A stretch of 64,000 nucleotides of DNA from Fragum whitleyi (lineage: Eukaryota > Mollusca > Bivalvia > Cardiida > Cardiidae), in assembly GCA_948146395.1 (NCBI GenBank), contig OX411547.1:31042614-31106613 (forward strand), given 5' to 3'. Positions 41,372 to 54,094 of the stretch are shown one piece after another; the stretch's first letter is position 1; every line of letters begins with the position of its first letter. The notes beneath the pieces are model-generated. The model saw only the letters and a program-made list of their open reading frames with translations. It was not told the origin of the DNA and made no database searches. A program made the position numbers and the translations under genes.

Positions 41372-44300
41372 GTAAGTCAGCAGAGATTTTTTTACCTATT
41401 AGCAGACAACATATTTTAGTCTGGTCTGAAGGTTATAGATAGTATTTAAACCTTATCATGATCTGCTCTGTATTTTCCTGCTGATTACAAAAAGCTCTTT
41501 CAGGATGTATAGACTTAGATCAGCCTGCACAGACATGCAGTCAGATCTTGGCATACACTTCCTGCTTTCTATGAATTTATTGCGGAGAAATAAATGGACC
41601 AAACTGATTGAAATGGTTCGAAATTGACAATTTGAAAAATATGATTGAGTTGAATAAGATTTAATAGAAAAAGCTAGTTGGTAGAAAAACATTGGTGAAA
41701 AGAAGATGAAAACTTAATTTTGAAAAGAAGATAGATCTTGTTATAATCCATGAAAAAATGTCTTATGCCTGAACTGATGAATGGTTGGAATAGGAAGATG
41801 ATATATATTGTGGATAAATAAAAGGAAAAAAATTATTTTGCTTAGAAAACATTGCAAGGAAAGGATAAATTGCCTATTGCTTACAGTAACTTCCTTTAAC
41901 TTAGGTCAGTATTAAAATGTTATATGTGATCAGTCAGGCAAAAAAATGCCACCTGGGATTTCAGTAGAATTAATAATTGAAAAAAGAGATTGGTTCTAGT
42001 ACAGGTCAACCAGTGTTTGCATTTCAAAAATTATTAGGACGGTGGAATCATCATTCTAGATTCAGAAAGTCAGCAAAGTTATCTGTACTGTCAAGATGCT
42101 CTCTTTTGTCTGACTGGTCCCATTAAAGTAAAATATTTCTCTAGGTTCTTATAAGTTTAGTAAGGTAATTCTAAAAGACTGGAAAAGCTAGAACTAAAGG
42201 GGGCATTTGCATTGCAACAAGCACACATTAAGGTTTTGTAGCAAAAGTATTGTAAATGCATATATATTCCATATGCATTTGCCAATTTATTGACATTAAC
42301 CTTTGTGCATTTCTCTCTCACCTTAAGTGTTGCTATATTTCCCCAGTACTGGCAGCTCATGTCAAAGTTAATTAATTTGACAAGAATATAATCTGAATAT
42401 TACCTCATCATTAGCAATAACTCTGATTAGCTTAGATGCAAGAGGAATTACTTTCTTGTGAGTAATTTTGGTGCAAGGAATTAACTCTTCGGCTTGAGAA
42501 TTATTTGGCTCTTGAGACCAGAGAATTGAGACCATTTTGGTAAGTTTTTGAGATAAACCAATTCTTTCTTAAAGCTTTTTAATTTTGTCTGCTAGCAATT
42601 CTGCGATTCTAAATCTCATCTTTCTACAAACCTTTTTTACTTTTTTACTTGTACAGAAATGCAAAAAATAAATTGAACCTTCCCCTGTTGTTCACATAGC
42701 TTTAAATAGGAAACAGCAACAGCTAAGTTCAGCCTGCACAGAATAATCAAGGGGTCAGCGCAATACTATTGTAAGTGCCTATAAATATATAGACACTTAC
42801 AATAGTGTGGTGCTGACCCCTTTTCCGAACACTCTATAATTACACCCCTCTAAAAAGAAAACATAGAAATTTAAAACAATGCTTGTAATTTTCCTTACCC
42901 AAAAGACAAAAAGAAAAAAACACACACACAAAAACATGACTTACTTACTTTGAATTATTGTCTGCTGCAGTTCTTTCAATTTGGACTAGTCTAAATTTTT
43001 GAAAAAAAGGGAAAAGGGTATAAGACTTGGCTTCAGTGTGTACAATTTCACTATACTCTGACGAAGGTAGACATATTGTCAACATCTTCTTCTTCTGTTT
43101 CTCCCTACCTCTTGTTAATAATTATGTCTGTCTGTTTATCCGTCTGTTGGTCCCAATCTAGTGAATGCAACTCTCTTACAATTATGGATGGATTTAGATT
43201 AAATTTTCAAATCAAAGTGCTGTCAGCACTGTAAATCGTACATCATTGGGAGGCTGGGATAGTGCAATAGTTTGCCAATCAAAAGGGCTCAAATTTGGAC
43301 AATTAAAGTTGATAAAATCTTTAAATTTGTGAGTTTTTTGTCTTAACACTCCATCTTTTCGAGGACATCGCCAGCTCATCCAACCTCGTGGGTCCGATTT
43401 TGAAAGTTTGCTGATTTGATAGCCCTCTACTAGTCTAAATTATTTCTTAGCAGATTTTTACGTTGTTATAATGAGCACGCGCCAAGCTAAAAGCTTGTCT
43501 GTTAATATTATTCCTCTCTCTATAGAGTTTAAAAGCCTGTTTAGCAACAAACATTTTTCATTAAACTATTTACAATTTTGATTACCAACATGTTTGTATT
43601 TCAAGCATTGGGTTTTCCCAAATACTGTAAATGCATTTTCCCTCAAGAAACACGTGAAATCGCCAACTATGCTATTTATATCTTTGGTTTCTGACAAATC
43701 GATTAAATCTAGCAGCACTCTATGATTATTCATGAGTTGTTCTAAAAATAGATCGCTCTTGCTGCTATCCTATATCAGTTTATCGTATGTTTTTGTCGGT
43801 TTATTTGTTGTTGAATAATTTTTCTTCATACTCAAATTTGAATTTAATGAAAATAGGATTGGAGCGTGATCAGAGTGCTCATTGAAATCAAATATTTCAA
43901 AATTACAAAATCATTTCTATTTGTTAACACATGCGAAAAAAAAGTAAACTTCCCACGCTCCCTGTTTGAGTGCAGACGACTATTGACTAATGATAAACAA
44001 GTTCATTGACACATTTCGAGCAGACGATGTCCATTTGCATCTATACCACATGGTCTGAATTTACGCATGGGTTTTGACCGAGTGATAATCATAACAGAAT
44101 TTGATTGGTTGTCAGCCCTACAACTGGTAAATGACCGTTCGAGAAAGTTCAGAGCAGTAATATTGTAAGTGCTACAAATTAATTATACAGTTAACCTATT
44201 GTACGTTTCAACTCCTTTACTCAACCGAAAATCTTGTTATAAACACTGAAAATACTAACTGGTAATTACTAAAAGCGAAAATTACATCAAATTTTGTATT

Positions 44301-45328
44301 AGCCTCTTCTCTATTTGTCGAAAAGTAAATAAGGTATAAACAAAGTTTGTAGATTGTTACTGAAAAGGCAGTTTCTTCGGTGTTTGAAAACACATAATTT
44401 GGTTTGAACACATTGCTCAGAAGATAATGGTAAAAATGTAGTGGGTCAAACAGACTGGATTTCTGGAAAACGGTAGATATAAATCTACTGCTTCGCAGTA
44501 CGATTTAAAAATGTTCCTTGTCACCTGGCCTTGGGCTTAATGTAGGGGTATGGTGATATTCTATCTGTCAAATAATTGGGGGCAAATTTTACGAGCCTGG
44601 TATGTTACTTTTATGACTGTTGATTTCATGTGTGTTGTTAGTTAGCTGTAAACAATAATAGAAACACTTAAAATATTCTAGTAATGAAACCTAAATTTGC
44701 TTTGAATATTGTAAGATTTCCAAAGAATTTTCTGAAGCTAAATTACGTGATAATAGTTTGTTGCGACTCTCCCCCCAGAGGCATGTCTGTCAAATACAGT
44801 TTGTGAGAATTTGCTGCTGAAATGTTTTTGTCAGGGATGAGAAGCGGTGGGCAGATTGTAACAATAAATTTCTGAAATAAATGTTAATACAATAATAGGG
44901 AGCAGTCTTTTGTCATGAAGAGTTTGTTTAGATCCTTGTTATAAGCCAGGCATAGATGGTTTTAGTCCTTCTTAAGCTGGTCACCACATGGAGAAATCTT
45001 TGGCAGACACTATAGATTTAGATCAGCCTGCACATATGTGAAGTCTGATCTTATCCTACCCTGTCTGCTTTGTACTTTATATTTGTGGGGAACTTTTAAC
45101 TTGAGCTAGATTTGTTGAAATTTCTCAAAATTTGGAAATTTGTTTGAAGCAATATTTGAATTCAAAAGAACATAGAATAATGTGCATACTGACTTTTAAT
45201 TATGTTCCAAGATTGGGGCCCTTTGATGAAATCCTATCAGTTCATTGCCTTATGAACTTGTTAATATGTTTGATTCACACAATAAACAAAGTCTACAGAG
45301 ATGCATATTTTATATACTTTTATGTCCC
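41372..45328. other. First part of the ~15-kb E13-E14 intron
   Basis: A 74-bp foldback lies at 42750-42823 (arms AGGGGTCAGCGCAATACTAT and TAGTGTGGTGCTGACCCCTT). Fragments of the CAGACTGCAC-type MITE lie near 41500-41560 and 45010-45060. The section 43000-44900 is AT-rich with nothing recognised on either strand: no TSP1 cysteines, no clean inverted termini. Confidence 0.45.
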
Positions 45329-45603
45329 GCTGCCATCATAGTGCAGTTTGTAGCACGTCGGACTGTAAATCAAGAGGTCACAGGTTCGATCCCCGATGGC
45401 GGCACTCATTCTTTCCAACTATTTGTCTCTCACCATTTGGTTGATAATCGTAGACCTATATGAGATAGCAGCTGGAAGCTAGGGAAGGATGAGGTGGTTG
45501 TACTGGTGAGGAGAAATACCAGGAATCCATTGTTAGGTGCTCCAGTCGCCGTTATATAACTGAAAAATGTTGAAAGCGGCCTAAAACTCTAATCAATCAA
45601 TCA
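45329..45603 (+). mobile_element. tRNA-derived SINE (Tyr-GTA-like head) with 13-bp target duplication
   Basis: Head GCTGCCATCATAGTGCAGTT, anticodon loop CTGTAAA, box B GGTTCGATCCCCG, followed by the same body and tail type as 6053-6335 (GATAATCGTAGACC, AGGTGCTCCAGTCG, TTGAAAGCGGCCTAAAAC, ATCAATCAATC). ACTTTTATGTCCC is duplicated at 45316-45328 and 45604-45616. The target is the head of an ATGCCCCC-type Helentron-like element whose remainder (ATTGATAGATCAGGGGCATA, TGTCTGTCTGTC) continues after 45616. Confidence 0.9.
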
Positions 45604-46044
45604 ACTTTTATGTCCCATTGATAGATCAGGGGCATATTGTTTTACTAGTGTCTGTCTGTCTGTGTGCTGCATAAAACATAATTTATGAATTAAACATAAC
45701 CTATGGCAAATTTTCACAAGATATGCCCTTTACACTGCTGGATGTCCATGTATGAAAAGCAACAAAGGGACATAAGTAAAAAGGTCATAAAGTGAGTGAG
45801 TTATGCTTTAGACAAAGGAGTGGATGCTATCTGGATGCCGGTGACTGTATAATAGACACCACAGGTGATAACATGAAACATCATGTCTATAGACAGGCAT
45901 ATAAAAAAAGGGACTTTTCTAAATGACCCTAAATGACTGCCAAAAATGTTTTGATTGGATTTAAAAAAATATTATCAGAAACTAAAAGATGGATAACAAC
46001 CAACTTTTAACAAGAATTACCATTAGAAGATCTTATATCTTATT

Positions 46045-46268
46045 AACCCTTTCCTGTTTTACAAAATTTTGGACCTGTCCAAATTCAAAGGTTTTGCAGA
46101 CGAAAATTAAAGTGAATTTAATTTGAAAAATAACCATTCAGTAGGGTAGAAAATAATGTGGAAAAGAAGAAATTGCTTGTCAGAAGCAATTTCTTCTTTT
46201 TTCAAAACGTTTTCTCAATCATAAAATCACAGGCACGTAAAAAGCAGGGATTAAACAGCAAAGGGTTT
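46045..46268. mobile_element. MITE-like AACCCTTT element, copy 2
   Basis: Starts AACCCTTTCCTGTTTTAC and ends CAGCAAAGGGTT. Central stem GAAGAAATTGCTT-GTCAG-AAGCAATTTCTTC at about 46167-46199. Reverse complement of 40789-41010, so the two copies form an inverted pair 5 kb apart. Confidence 0.85.
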
Positions 46269-46986
46269 AACTGGAAAAAAATATTGGAATTGGATGAAAA
46301 CATATATATAGACAGAACAAAATTCTATAAATGGTAAATATCACGAAAACTCATTTTACCAGTAACATTGAATAGATTTCAACAGAATTTTGCATCAATT
46401 ATTCTATGATGATGTTTTTGATTAAGTTTTAGATAAATATTCTGGGGATTATTTTCAAATAATATAGAAATAATAGAATAATATTGATTGTGTATTTAAT
46501 TATGGTACCCTTTAATAGGAAATCATATTCTGAAACTGGCTGCATTAGTATTTGTACTGGTTGACCATGTTAATATAATTTATCAAGATAAACTTAATCA
46601 TAACTATAATTACAGATGTTCAGTGAAGAGGGGGTATTACCAGTTCAAAATCTTTAATTCTCATTGAAACCCCATGTTGTGGGTACTCATTTCAATCATT
46701 TCGTTGAGAATATTCCAATAGTTACACACAGGATATCTTAAAAAAATATGTTGAAATCCAAAATATCCCTTCTATCAGTGGCTCTGTATAATCAGCTTTT
46801 ATATATAGATCAATCATACACAATAGATAAGATGAAACATGACATGGACATGGTGATTGGTAGACACAGGTGAATGATAGGTTATGCATTATCTATTATT
46901 ACCTATCACAAAGTTTGTTACAAAAACATTGTAAATACAGCTTTAATCAAGATGTAGGTACATGATTGTAGAAGTAATATCACTTC

Positions 46987-47157
46987 GATGGCTCAGCGTG
47001 AATCAGTTGTAACTGCCTATAAACATATAGGCAGTTACAACTGTTTCGCGCCGAGCCATCGACTTGCTAACTGTTAAATATTTCCAATGGCTCAGTGTGA
47101 AATAGTTGTAACTGTAAATAAACATATAGGTAGTTATAATTGTTTCACACTGAGCTA
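46987..47157. mobile_element. Two adjacent ~75-bp foldback hairpins, GATGGCTCAG family
   Basis: Hairpin 1 at 46987-47062 is the best-preserved in the window (GATGGCTCAGCGTGAATCAG paired with TTTCGCGCCGAGCCATC; loop AAACATA). Hairpin 2 at 47088-47157 (ATGGCTCAGTGTGAAATAGT paired with TTGTTTCACACTGAGC) is more diverged. A tandem occurrence of the same foldback. Confidence 0.85.
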
Positions 47158-47159
47158 GC

Positions 47160-48215
47160 TGTAGAATTTGTGCTTTTCTGAGAGAGTGTGTTAGGATGAT
47201 GCATTCTGTCATTAGATCAAATCATACCGTTTGTACTACTATTAGGTCAAACAGCATGAATGCCAAATACTGATACGTCCAATTGTGAGGACATATGCAC
47301 TGTCCATAAAGTAGGTCCTTGAATAATAATAGGGGAGAGGGGGAACTATCAAAATTAGCCCATGCACTATTAATATTATTGACAATAAAATTTACAATAT
47401 TTATTTGTTGAGTCAAAATTCAATAATACAAATATAGGGTTCATTCATGTTTTTGAGGGGGTTAACATTTGCAGAGACCCAATTCGCACTCGGGCGTTAA
47501 TGCATTTTGAGGGTCTCTGCAAACATTAATGCCCAAAAACACACAAATTGATGCTGTTATTGCATAAAAAGAGAGGCTAGAGTATTTATTCAGATACCTA
47601 AATTGCAGGCATATCCGAATTTTTGCAAGACGCAATTTTGGAGTCCATAACTCCACCTAGTTTATGGATTATCTCCCCTTAAACTTAGACATTATGTACA
47701 CACATACAACTGGTTTTGTGTCACAAACTCATCCTTCAGTTTTTGTTCAATATTAATAAAACTTTGCACAAACATTGATCTCATCATGAAGTTTTGCAAG
47801 ATGCAAATGAAATAACTCATCTCTCTCTTGTTCAAGATTTATATTTGTCCTTGAACTTAGACATAACATCCCTTCAAAGTACACAATTTCAATCAGTTGT
47901 TTCTGATAATATTTTTTTTAGTCTTTTCGGTACAACATCTTGGTAATACTTTTTCACTTTGGTACGGATATTTGTATGACTTTACCTTCATAAGGATAGA
48001 ATTTGCAATAAAGGACCTTCTTTGCACGCATGGTTCTTTTGGCAACTACAAGGCTTCTCCCATGTTTTGTAAGCCATATTTTGTTTCCAACTTTTCTTAC
48101 TGGTTCAAATTAGTGAACCCATGTTTTGTCACCAGTAGGTATGTTTACAAATTATCTTTGATAAAATTTTGAAATTATTTTAGCTGTTACCTACCTTTTT
48201 ACTTGTACCTTTTTT
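47160..48215. other. Unclassified intron sequence
   Basis: No exon or named repeat identified. A short internal inverse repeat lies near 47467-47525 (TTTGCAGAGACCC and GGGTCTCTGCAAA). Confidence 0.4.
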
Positions 48216-48465
48216 TCAGCTCACCTGAGTACAAAGGTGAGCTAAATTGATCAATTAATGTCCGGCATCTGTCTCTCCGTATATCTCTCCATCCACAATT
48301 TCAAAAATTCTTCTCCCAAACTTTCCATTTGATTTCAGCCAACTTTCCTTAGGTCAAATGCTTTTAAATCATTTCAAAGAATTTGAATTCATACAATAAA
48401 CTGCAGTGTATTTACCATTATCTGTTTGTCCATCTGTCTGTCTTAGCAAAAAGCTATTCTGCATT
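48216..48465 (+). mobile_element. 5' fragment of an AGCTCACC Helentron-like element
   Basis: Head CAGCTCACCTGAGTACAAAG folding with GGTGAGCT, then TCCGGCATCTGTCTCTCC and a partial core (CTTCTCCCAAACTTTCCA). No 3' subterminal motif follows before the MITE at 48466. Confidence 0.6.
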
Positions 48466-48840
48466 ACCCTTGTCATGCTGAAGAAATTTTGGCTAAAAAT
48501 TGTCATCAAAATCAAAGGGCGAAAAGCACTGAAAGTACCAACTGTAGGTAAATTTTTAATTGAAAAACGAAATCTTTTGACAATTCTGATTTTTAAGTGA
48601 GAAACAGGTGATGTAGACTAATATCAGACTGCACAAATGTGCAGGCTGATGTTTGTCTATAGCTCCTGCCAAAGCAGGAATATTCCAGGTTCAGAATGAC
48701 AAGGTTAACCCTTTCCCAAATAAGACCTGGTTTTGACGTCTCGAAAGGAATAGGCTTAGGAAAACATCGAGGCAAAAGGAGAAAGTGCTGAAAATCAGCA
48801 CTCTCTCCTTTTGCCTCAATATTTTCTCTGCTATACCCTT
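48466..48840 (+). mobile_element. AACCCTTGTC MITE copy and an adjoining AACCCTTTCCC foldback
   Basis: 48466-48708 is a third copy of the 6711-6953 element (ACCCTTGTCATGCTGAAG start, CAGAATGACAAGG end). It abuts a second element starting AACCCTTTCCCAAATAAG at about 48708, with a strong stem GAGGCAAAAGGAGAAAGTGC paired to GCACTCTCTCCTTTTGCCTC at about 48769-48818. Confidence 0.75.
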
Positions 48841-49270
48841 GCGAAAAATAGCCGGCTTAAAGCCGGCTATTTAGCTGCGTAAAAGCCGGCTTAAAGCCGG
48901 CTAAAAGCCGGCGGTATTGGCACCTGCGTAAAAGCCGGCTTTTACGAATAGCTGCGTAAACGCAGCTTAATAAGAATTCAAATAGAATAGAATAGAAATT
49001 GTACAGCTTTGACGCAGCTAGCTGCGTTTTTATTAAGAAACTGCGTTTTTTTACGCAGCACTGCGTTTTTTCGAATACATCTTTCTAGACAATTCCTTAG
49101 AAAGCTGCGTATTTTCTGCGTTTTTCAGAGAAACTGCGTTAAAGTTGTGTTTTTTCTGCGTAAACGCAGCTTTTACGCAGGTGCCAATACCGCCGGCTTT
49201 TAGCCGGCTTTTACGCAGCTATTATCCAGCTTTAACGCAGCTTTGCGTTTTTTTATTAGAAAGCTGCGTT
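48841..49270. mobile_element. Foldback element made of AGCCGGCT and GCTGCGTAAACGCAGC dyads
   Basis: The segment at about 48887-48935 (AAAGCCGGCGGTATTGGCAC and CTGCGTAAAAGCCGGC) recurs inverted at about 49170-49217 (TTACGCAGGTGCCAATACCG and CCGGCTTTTAGCCGGC). The interior is a dense set of GCTGCGT/ACGCAGC dyads. The left edge adds tandem AAAGCCGGCTT. A short frame through it is only repeat translation. Confidence 0.8.
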
Positions 49271-49689
49271 TTTTAAGTGAAGCCCTGTCTATTTTTTACT
49301 CAGCTCAATTTTAAAATAAGCAGCTCTTAAATTTTAGTGCTAAAGGTTTAAAAGTTTCTCCCTTCTAATGCCTAAGCCACATAGACAACAAAAAAGTAAT
49401 GAAAATGACTTGAATTTTTGTTCCAAAACATCTGAGCTCAAACAACATATATTTTTAGTATTTTACAGTTTTTATTACATTTCAATAATTATGATGATTA
49501 AGAATCCCTGTCCTGTTTCCACAACAAAAATCTAGTCAGTCCCTTACCTTTTGGGCTGTCAAATCTAGTGGTGTGAGTGTGTCCTCTATCACAGCCATCT
49601 TTCATTTGATTAAAGTTAATATGACAACAGTCATTTCTTTCCTTACAATCAGGGATTGATAAGTAGTTCACCTAAATAGGATGAGCACT

Positions 49690-49810
49690 GGACGTCAGAC
49701 TGAAATGATGTAGTTGTGCTGGTGTGAAAAATGCAGGAAATCATATGAAGGTACACCAGTTCCTGTGTTATGACTACAATGATGCTGAAAGTGGCAAAGC
49801 GACAGGCAAA
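49690..49810 (+). mobile_element. Decayed SINE body fragment
   Basis: GATGTAGTTGTGCTGGTGTG, AAAATGCAGGAAATCATATG and TGATGCTGAAAGTGGCAAAG correspond to the body and tail of the SINEs at 6053 and 45329, with many differences. No head or target duplication. Confidence 0.45.
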
Positions 49811-50239
49811 AAACACAACTAGAGAAGCTTAAGTTACTGATTTCCCCCAAAGGCCTGAATCTAATCGAAATTATTGAAAGAGAATAGTTTGAAATAAAAG
49901 TTGCATACATCAAGTTATTCAACAATTTTACTTGATTGCCAAATATAACAAGAGGCCAATGACAGCCTTAGAAGCTCATCTGGCTATCAAGTTATCTCTC
50001 AATTTAATCTTACATTTCAGGAACTTTTTGTTTAAAAAGAATGAATAAATGATAAATCAACTTAGCCAATTTTCTCTCCTTCAATTTGTTTTAAACAACA
50101 ATCCTTTGGGCTCTATTTATATTGTTTTCATTATAAGTCACATAGAACCTGAACCTTCCTTCAAATGCTAATATCATCCTGTGAAAGTTTCGAGACAATT
50201 TGGAAATATTTGTTGACTAAATTACTTAACTTAGAATGA

Positions 50240-50523
50240 GCCGCGACCATAGCACAGTTGGTAGCGCACCAGACTTCTAATCCATGGGTCTATATTCGCA
50301 TGGGTTTGATCCCCTGCCGCGGCACTTATCCTTTCCGATATTTGTCTTCCACCAATGGGTAGATAATCATTAACCTATGTGGAATAGAAACTGGAGGCTA
50401 GGAAAGGGATATGGTGGTAGTACTGGTGTGAGAAATAACAGGAATCCATCGTTGGGTGCTCCAGTCGTCGCAAGATAACTGAGAGATTGTGTAAAGCGAC
50501 GTAAAACCCCAATTCAAATCAAA
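50240..50523 (+). mobile_element. tRNA-derived SINE (Arg-TCT-like head) with 14-bp target duplication
   Basis: Same family as 6053-6335: head GCCGCGACCATAGCACAGTT, loop CTTCTAA, decayed box B GGTTTGATCCCCTG, tail GTAAAGCGACGTAAAACCCC. TTAACTTAGAATGA at 50226-50239 recurs at 50524-50537. Clearly retroposed, not a tRNA gene. Confidence 0.9.
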
Positions 50524-50828
50524 TTAACTTAGAATGATTTGAACAAAAATCCATTAGGCCCCACTTTCCCGTGTCTTTTCCATCAGATAAGCCTCATTTA
50601 CTAAAGAAACCTTCATTATGGCCCTACAATCATCCTGCAAAATTTTTAAGGAAATCCTATAATATTTGTGGATTTTATTGCGCAAATAAGAATATTCTGA
50701 GCAAAATTCCATAAGAATCCTTTTCCTTTGTTTTCAAACAGATCAGCCTCACATTTTAAAGGAACCTTCCTTGTTTTTCATCTATCATCCTGTGAAAGTT
50801 TAATGGAAATCCGATTATATTTGTAGTT

Positions 50829-51160
50829 TATGGATTGATTGAATGTGGTTTTACGCTGCTTTTGAAAATCTTTCCATTATTTTGCGCGGCTGGAGCACCG
50901 AACAATGGTATTTTTCACCAGTACTACCATTACATCCTTTCCTAGCCTTCAGCAGCTATCTCATAGGGCAATGGTGATGGTAGCACGTTGGACTATCATT
51001 CAAAAGGTCTAGGGTTCTATTCCCAACAGTGGGCTGATTATTAGTAGACCTAAGTGGGATAGCAGCTGGAAAGAACGTAATGGAAGTACTGTTGTGGGAA
51101 ATACCAAGAATCCATTGTTATGTGCTCCAGCTTCTGCGATATAATTGAAAGATTTTAAAG
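50829..51160. mobile_element. Head-to-head inverted pair of SINE fragments
   Basis: 50829-50968 is a reverse-strand SINE body (GATTGAATGTGGTTTTACGC, TGGAGCACCGAACAATGG, AGCAGCTATCTCATAG). 50969-51157 is a forward SINE with head remnant GTAGCACGTTGGACTATCA and the body GATAGCAGCTGG, TGTGCTCCAGC. The halves could fold on each other. No target duplication checked. Confidence 0.65.
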
Positions 51161-51309
51161 ATTAAACAATCTGTTGTAAACAAGCATAATTGAGAAAAAT
51201 CCATTAGATCCCTTTCCCTCTGTTTTCTAACAGATCAGCCCCATTTTCAAAAGAAAATTTCTTGTGGCCTCCTCTGAGAGAATACAGAAATTTTGATAAT
51301 ACTTACCCT

Positions 51310-51860
51310 ACAGAAAAAAAGCAGTGGTATTCCACTGGTATTCAAGTGGTATTCCACTGGAATTCCACCGGTAAATTTCGCCGGCATTTGACTGGTAAAG
51401 CCACTGGTCATTCCAGTGCATTACCATTGGAAATTCCATTGGAATGCCACTGACTTTACCACTGGTAAATTTCGCTGGCATTCCACTGGAATTACCAGCG
51501 GCATTCAAATGAAATTCCACTGGTGTTCCAGTGATATGCCACTGACTGTACCACCGGTAAATTTCGCTGGCATTCCACTGGAATTACCAGCGGCATTCCA
51601 CTGGAATTCCACTGGTGTTCCAGTGATATGCCACTGACTGTACCACTGGTAAATTTCGCTGGCATTCCACTGGAATTACCAGCTGCAATCCACTGGTGTT
51701 CCAGTGATATGCCACTGACTGTACCACTGGTAAATTTCGCTGGCATTCCACTGGAATTACCAGCTGCATTCAAATGAAATTCCACTGGTGTTCAGTGATA
51801 TGCCACTGATGCACCACTGGTAAATTCGGCTTAAATTCGATTGAAAATACCACTGGTATC
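51310..51860. repeat. Minisatellite built from CCACTGG dyads
   Basis: Units of about 81-92 bp (GTAAATTTCGCTGGCATTCC at 51465, 51557, 51649, 51730 and a variant near 51819). Within each unit the short dyad ATTCCACTGGAATT or CCACTGG/CCAGTGG recurs about every 12-14 bases. Frames on both strands are open because of the simple composition. Older, less regular units lie at 51320-51460. Confidence 0.85.
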
Positions 51861-54094
51861 TTAGAGAGAAAGGGACTGGGTATGCTACCCTTGAGCACTC
51901 TATTAAATTATGGTTGTGGGGTTCTGTAAAATGCTTATATTTCAAAATCAAGTCATTCAAATCTTCTGACATCTTGCATACCAGAAGAAACATATGATAA
52001 CAGATTCTGTTTAAAATTTGAAGCCTTAGTATTGTAAGACAAGGGTAGAGCAATAACTATAGTAAGACAAATTAGAGTGAAAAAACAGCATTTCGGATCA
52101 AGGCATTTTCAGAGAACTATTCAGATATGATACAACATTTGATTTAGACATTTCAGATTTAATGGATCAGAAAACTAAGGCTGAATTATTGCTGAATGGT
52201 TGAATTTTGTCTGAAATTGGGACAATCCAGACAAAATTTAGACTTATAAGACAATTTTTAGAATTCAATTCAGCCATTAAGATCAGTCATTGTTTTTCAT
52301 TGGATCAAAATTCCTTAGACAACTTAGGAAGAAGGTCACCAAAGGATCATTCCTGTATAGTTTGGTTAAAATTCATCTAGTAGTTTCCGAGGAGAAGATT
52401 TTTAAAGAAAAAGTTTTCACACAGATGGACGCACTACAGACACAGTGTTATGACAATATTGACACAGTACCATGACAATAGCCATAGTGGCCTTCAGCCA
52501 GTGGAGCTAAAATTGATAATTCAATTAAGAATTTCCTACTTAAATATGTTCTTATCACAAAGCTGTTATATCACAAAGTAGTTGTAAAAATTGAACAAGT
52601 CCTTAAATAGGTAGCAGCTTTTGGAATAAAAATTTGGTAAGGGGCACATAGAACTTACAAGAGCATATGCCCTGAGCAATAATTCAAAATGCAGTGATTC
52701 AAAATTGTTGAGAAAAATGTATCAAGATTTTGGCAGACCTTAATTTAATAAGTCATACAAATAACCTTGAGCTAAACCACCAAGTCACATGGATCAATTT
52801 GTTGTGATTCAAACTTAAATTGTAACCAATTTTACTTTTTTCAGATGACAAGCACATTGTCAAGGACTTTCAGGGCACAGATGATTTTAAAATCATATAA
52901 AAATAAATTCTTATGGAGATCATTTTTAATTACTTTTACTTTTTTCCAAATTATCAATCTAGCTCTCTTTCTCATATGTCAAGGAACCTTTGACAAATCA
53001 TTCCTGCATCATAAGTGCTATGGCAATAAAACAAATATGTGAGCAGAAACTCACTGAGTAAACACATGCATTCAGAAACATTGAATTTAAGTTCTAATAT
53101 TATTTGATACAGCAGTATTCAGGAGGTAAAGTATAGGACTTCAAGTAAACCATGCCAAGTTTAAAATTTCTGTGTTTCAATGCCACTAAAAAATGGAATG
53201 AAAAATTCTTTTTTGACCATGTTATTTCACTTAGGAGAAAGCAGATTAAATAGGTAAGTGGCATAGCCCTGAGGTATTTGTGATGTTTCAAAATGCTGTG
53301 CCTTACAATTCTTGAGAAAAATGCAAGGTAAAATTTAAAATTGACCATGATATGTCCAAAAGCAAGACACAATTGACCAGGTTGTGTCCAAATATAACCA
53401 ATGCTGTAGGATTTTATAAGTGATGTAACAAGCCTTTTTTGGCTATGTCACACATATAAAGTTGTTTGGATTCATAGTTTTTGAGAAAATGCAAAAACAT
53501 ATTTACATTTGGAACATGCTATGTCCCAAGAAGAAATTAGATGATTGACAAAAAGTTACAGATTTGTTATTTCTTCATATTTTATCTGATTTAATTATTT
53601 CAATTTTCTATTTTCAGATGACAAGTCCAACTTATTCCAGTTTCAAAATTAAAAAAAAAATCTTTTGTATGGATTTGTCTTCATCACTTATCCTTTCAAG
53701 AGAACAATAAGGCTTTTTACAAAACAAAGGAAGTAACTTCATCGTAGAATGGTGGGCTGAGGATAACAGTCTTGTTCCGGACAACAGTAGAGCTTTGACA
53801 AACAATAGACCTTGAAATAACACCCTGACCTTTTACCTAAAGCCATAAATACTCATTCAATAGCACTTCTACACCTTAAAGTGTGCCAATTTATTTCCAA
53901 ATCAACCAATTGAATAAATACAAATGTTATGCTGCAGACAAAATTTTAACCTTGATGTTCATTGTGACCAGACCTTGACCTTTCAAATTTTTCATTTTTT
54001 TCCCCAATGGTGATTGATTAATCTGCTCATTGTGGGGAACTAATGTGTGAAGTTTCAATGTCTTGCTTGCAGTAAGCGGGGTCAACAAAAATCA
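51861..54094. other. Intron sequence with no gene recognised
   Basis: AT-rich, with two phrases ATGACAAG preceded by TTTTTTCAG (52842) and TATTTTCAG (53616) that look like acceptors, but each is followed by early stops and no TSP1 cysteines. No clear element termini. Confidence 0.4.

Noticed and set aside
52843..52890. TTTTTTCAG|ATGACAAG acceptor-like site as a further THSD7 exon
   Set aside because: The frame that follows has no TSP1 cysteines and reaches stops or poly-Lys/Leu sequence quickly. A similar site at 53616 behaves the same way.
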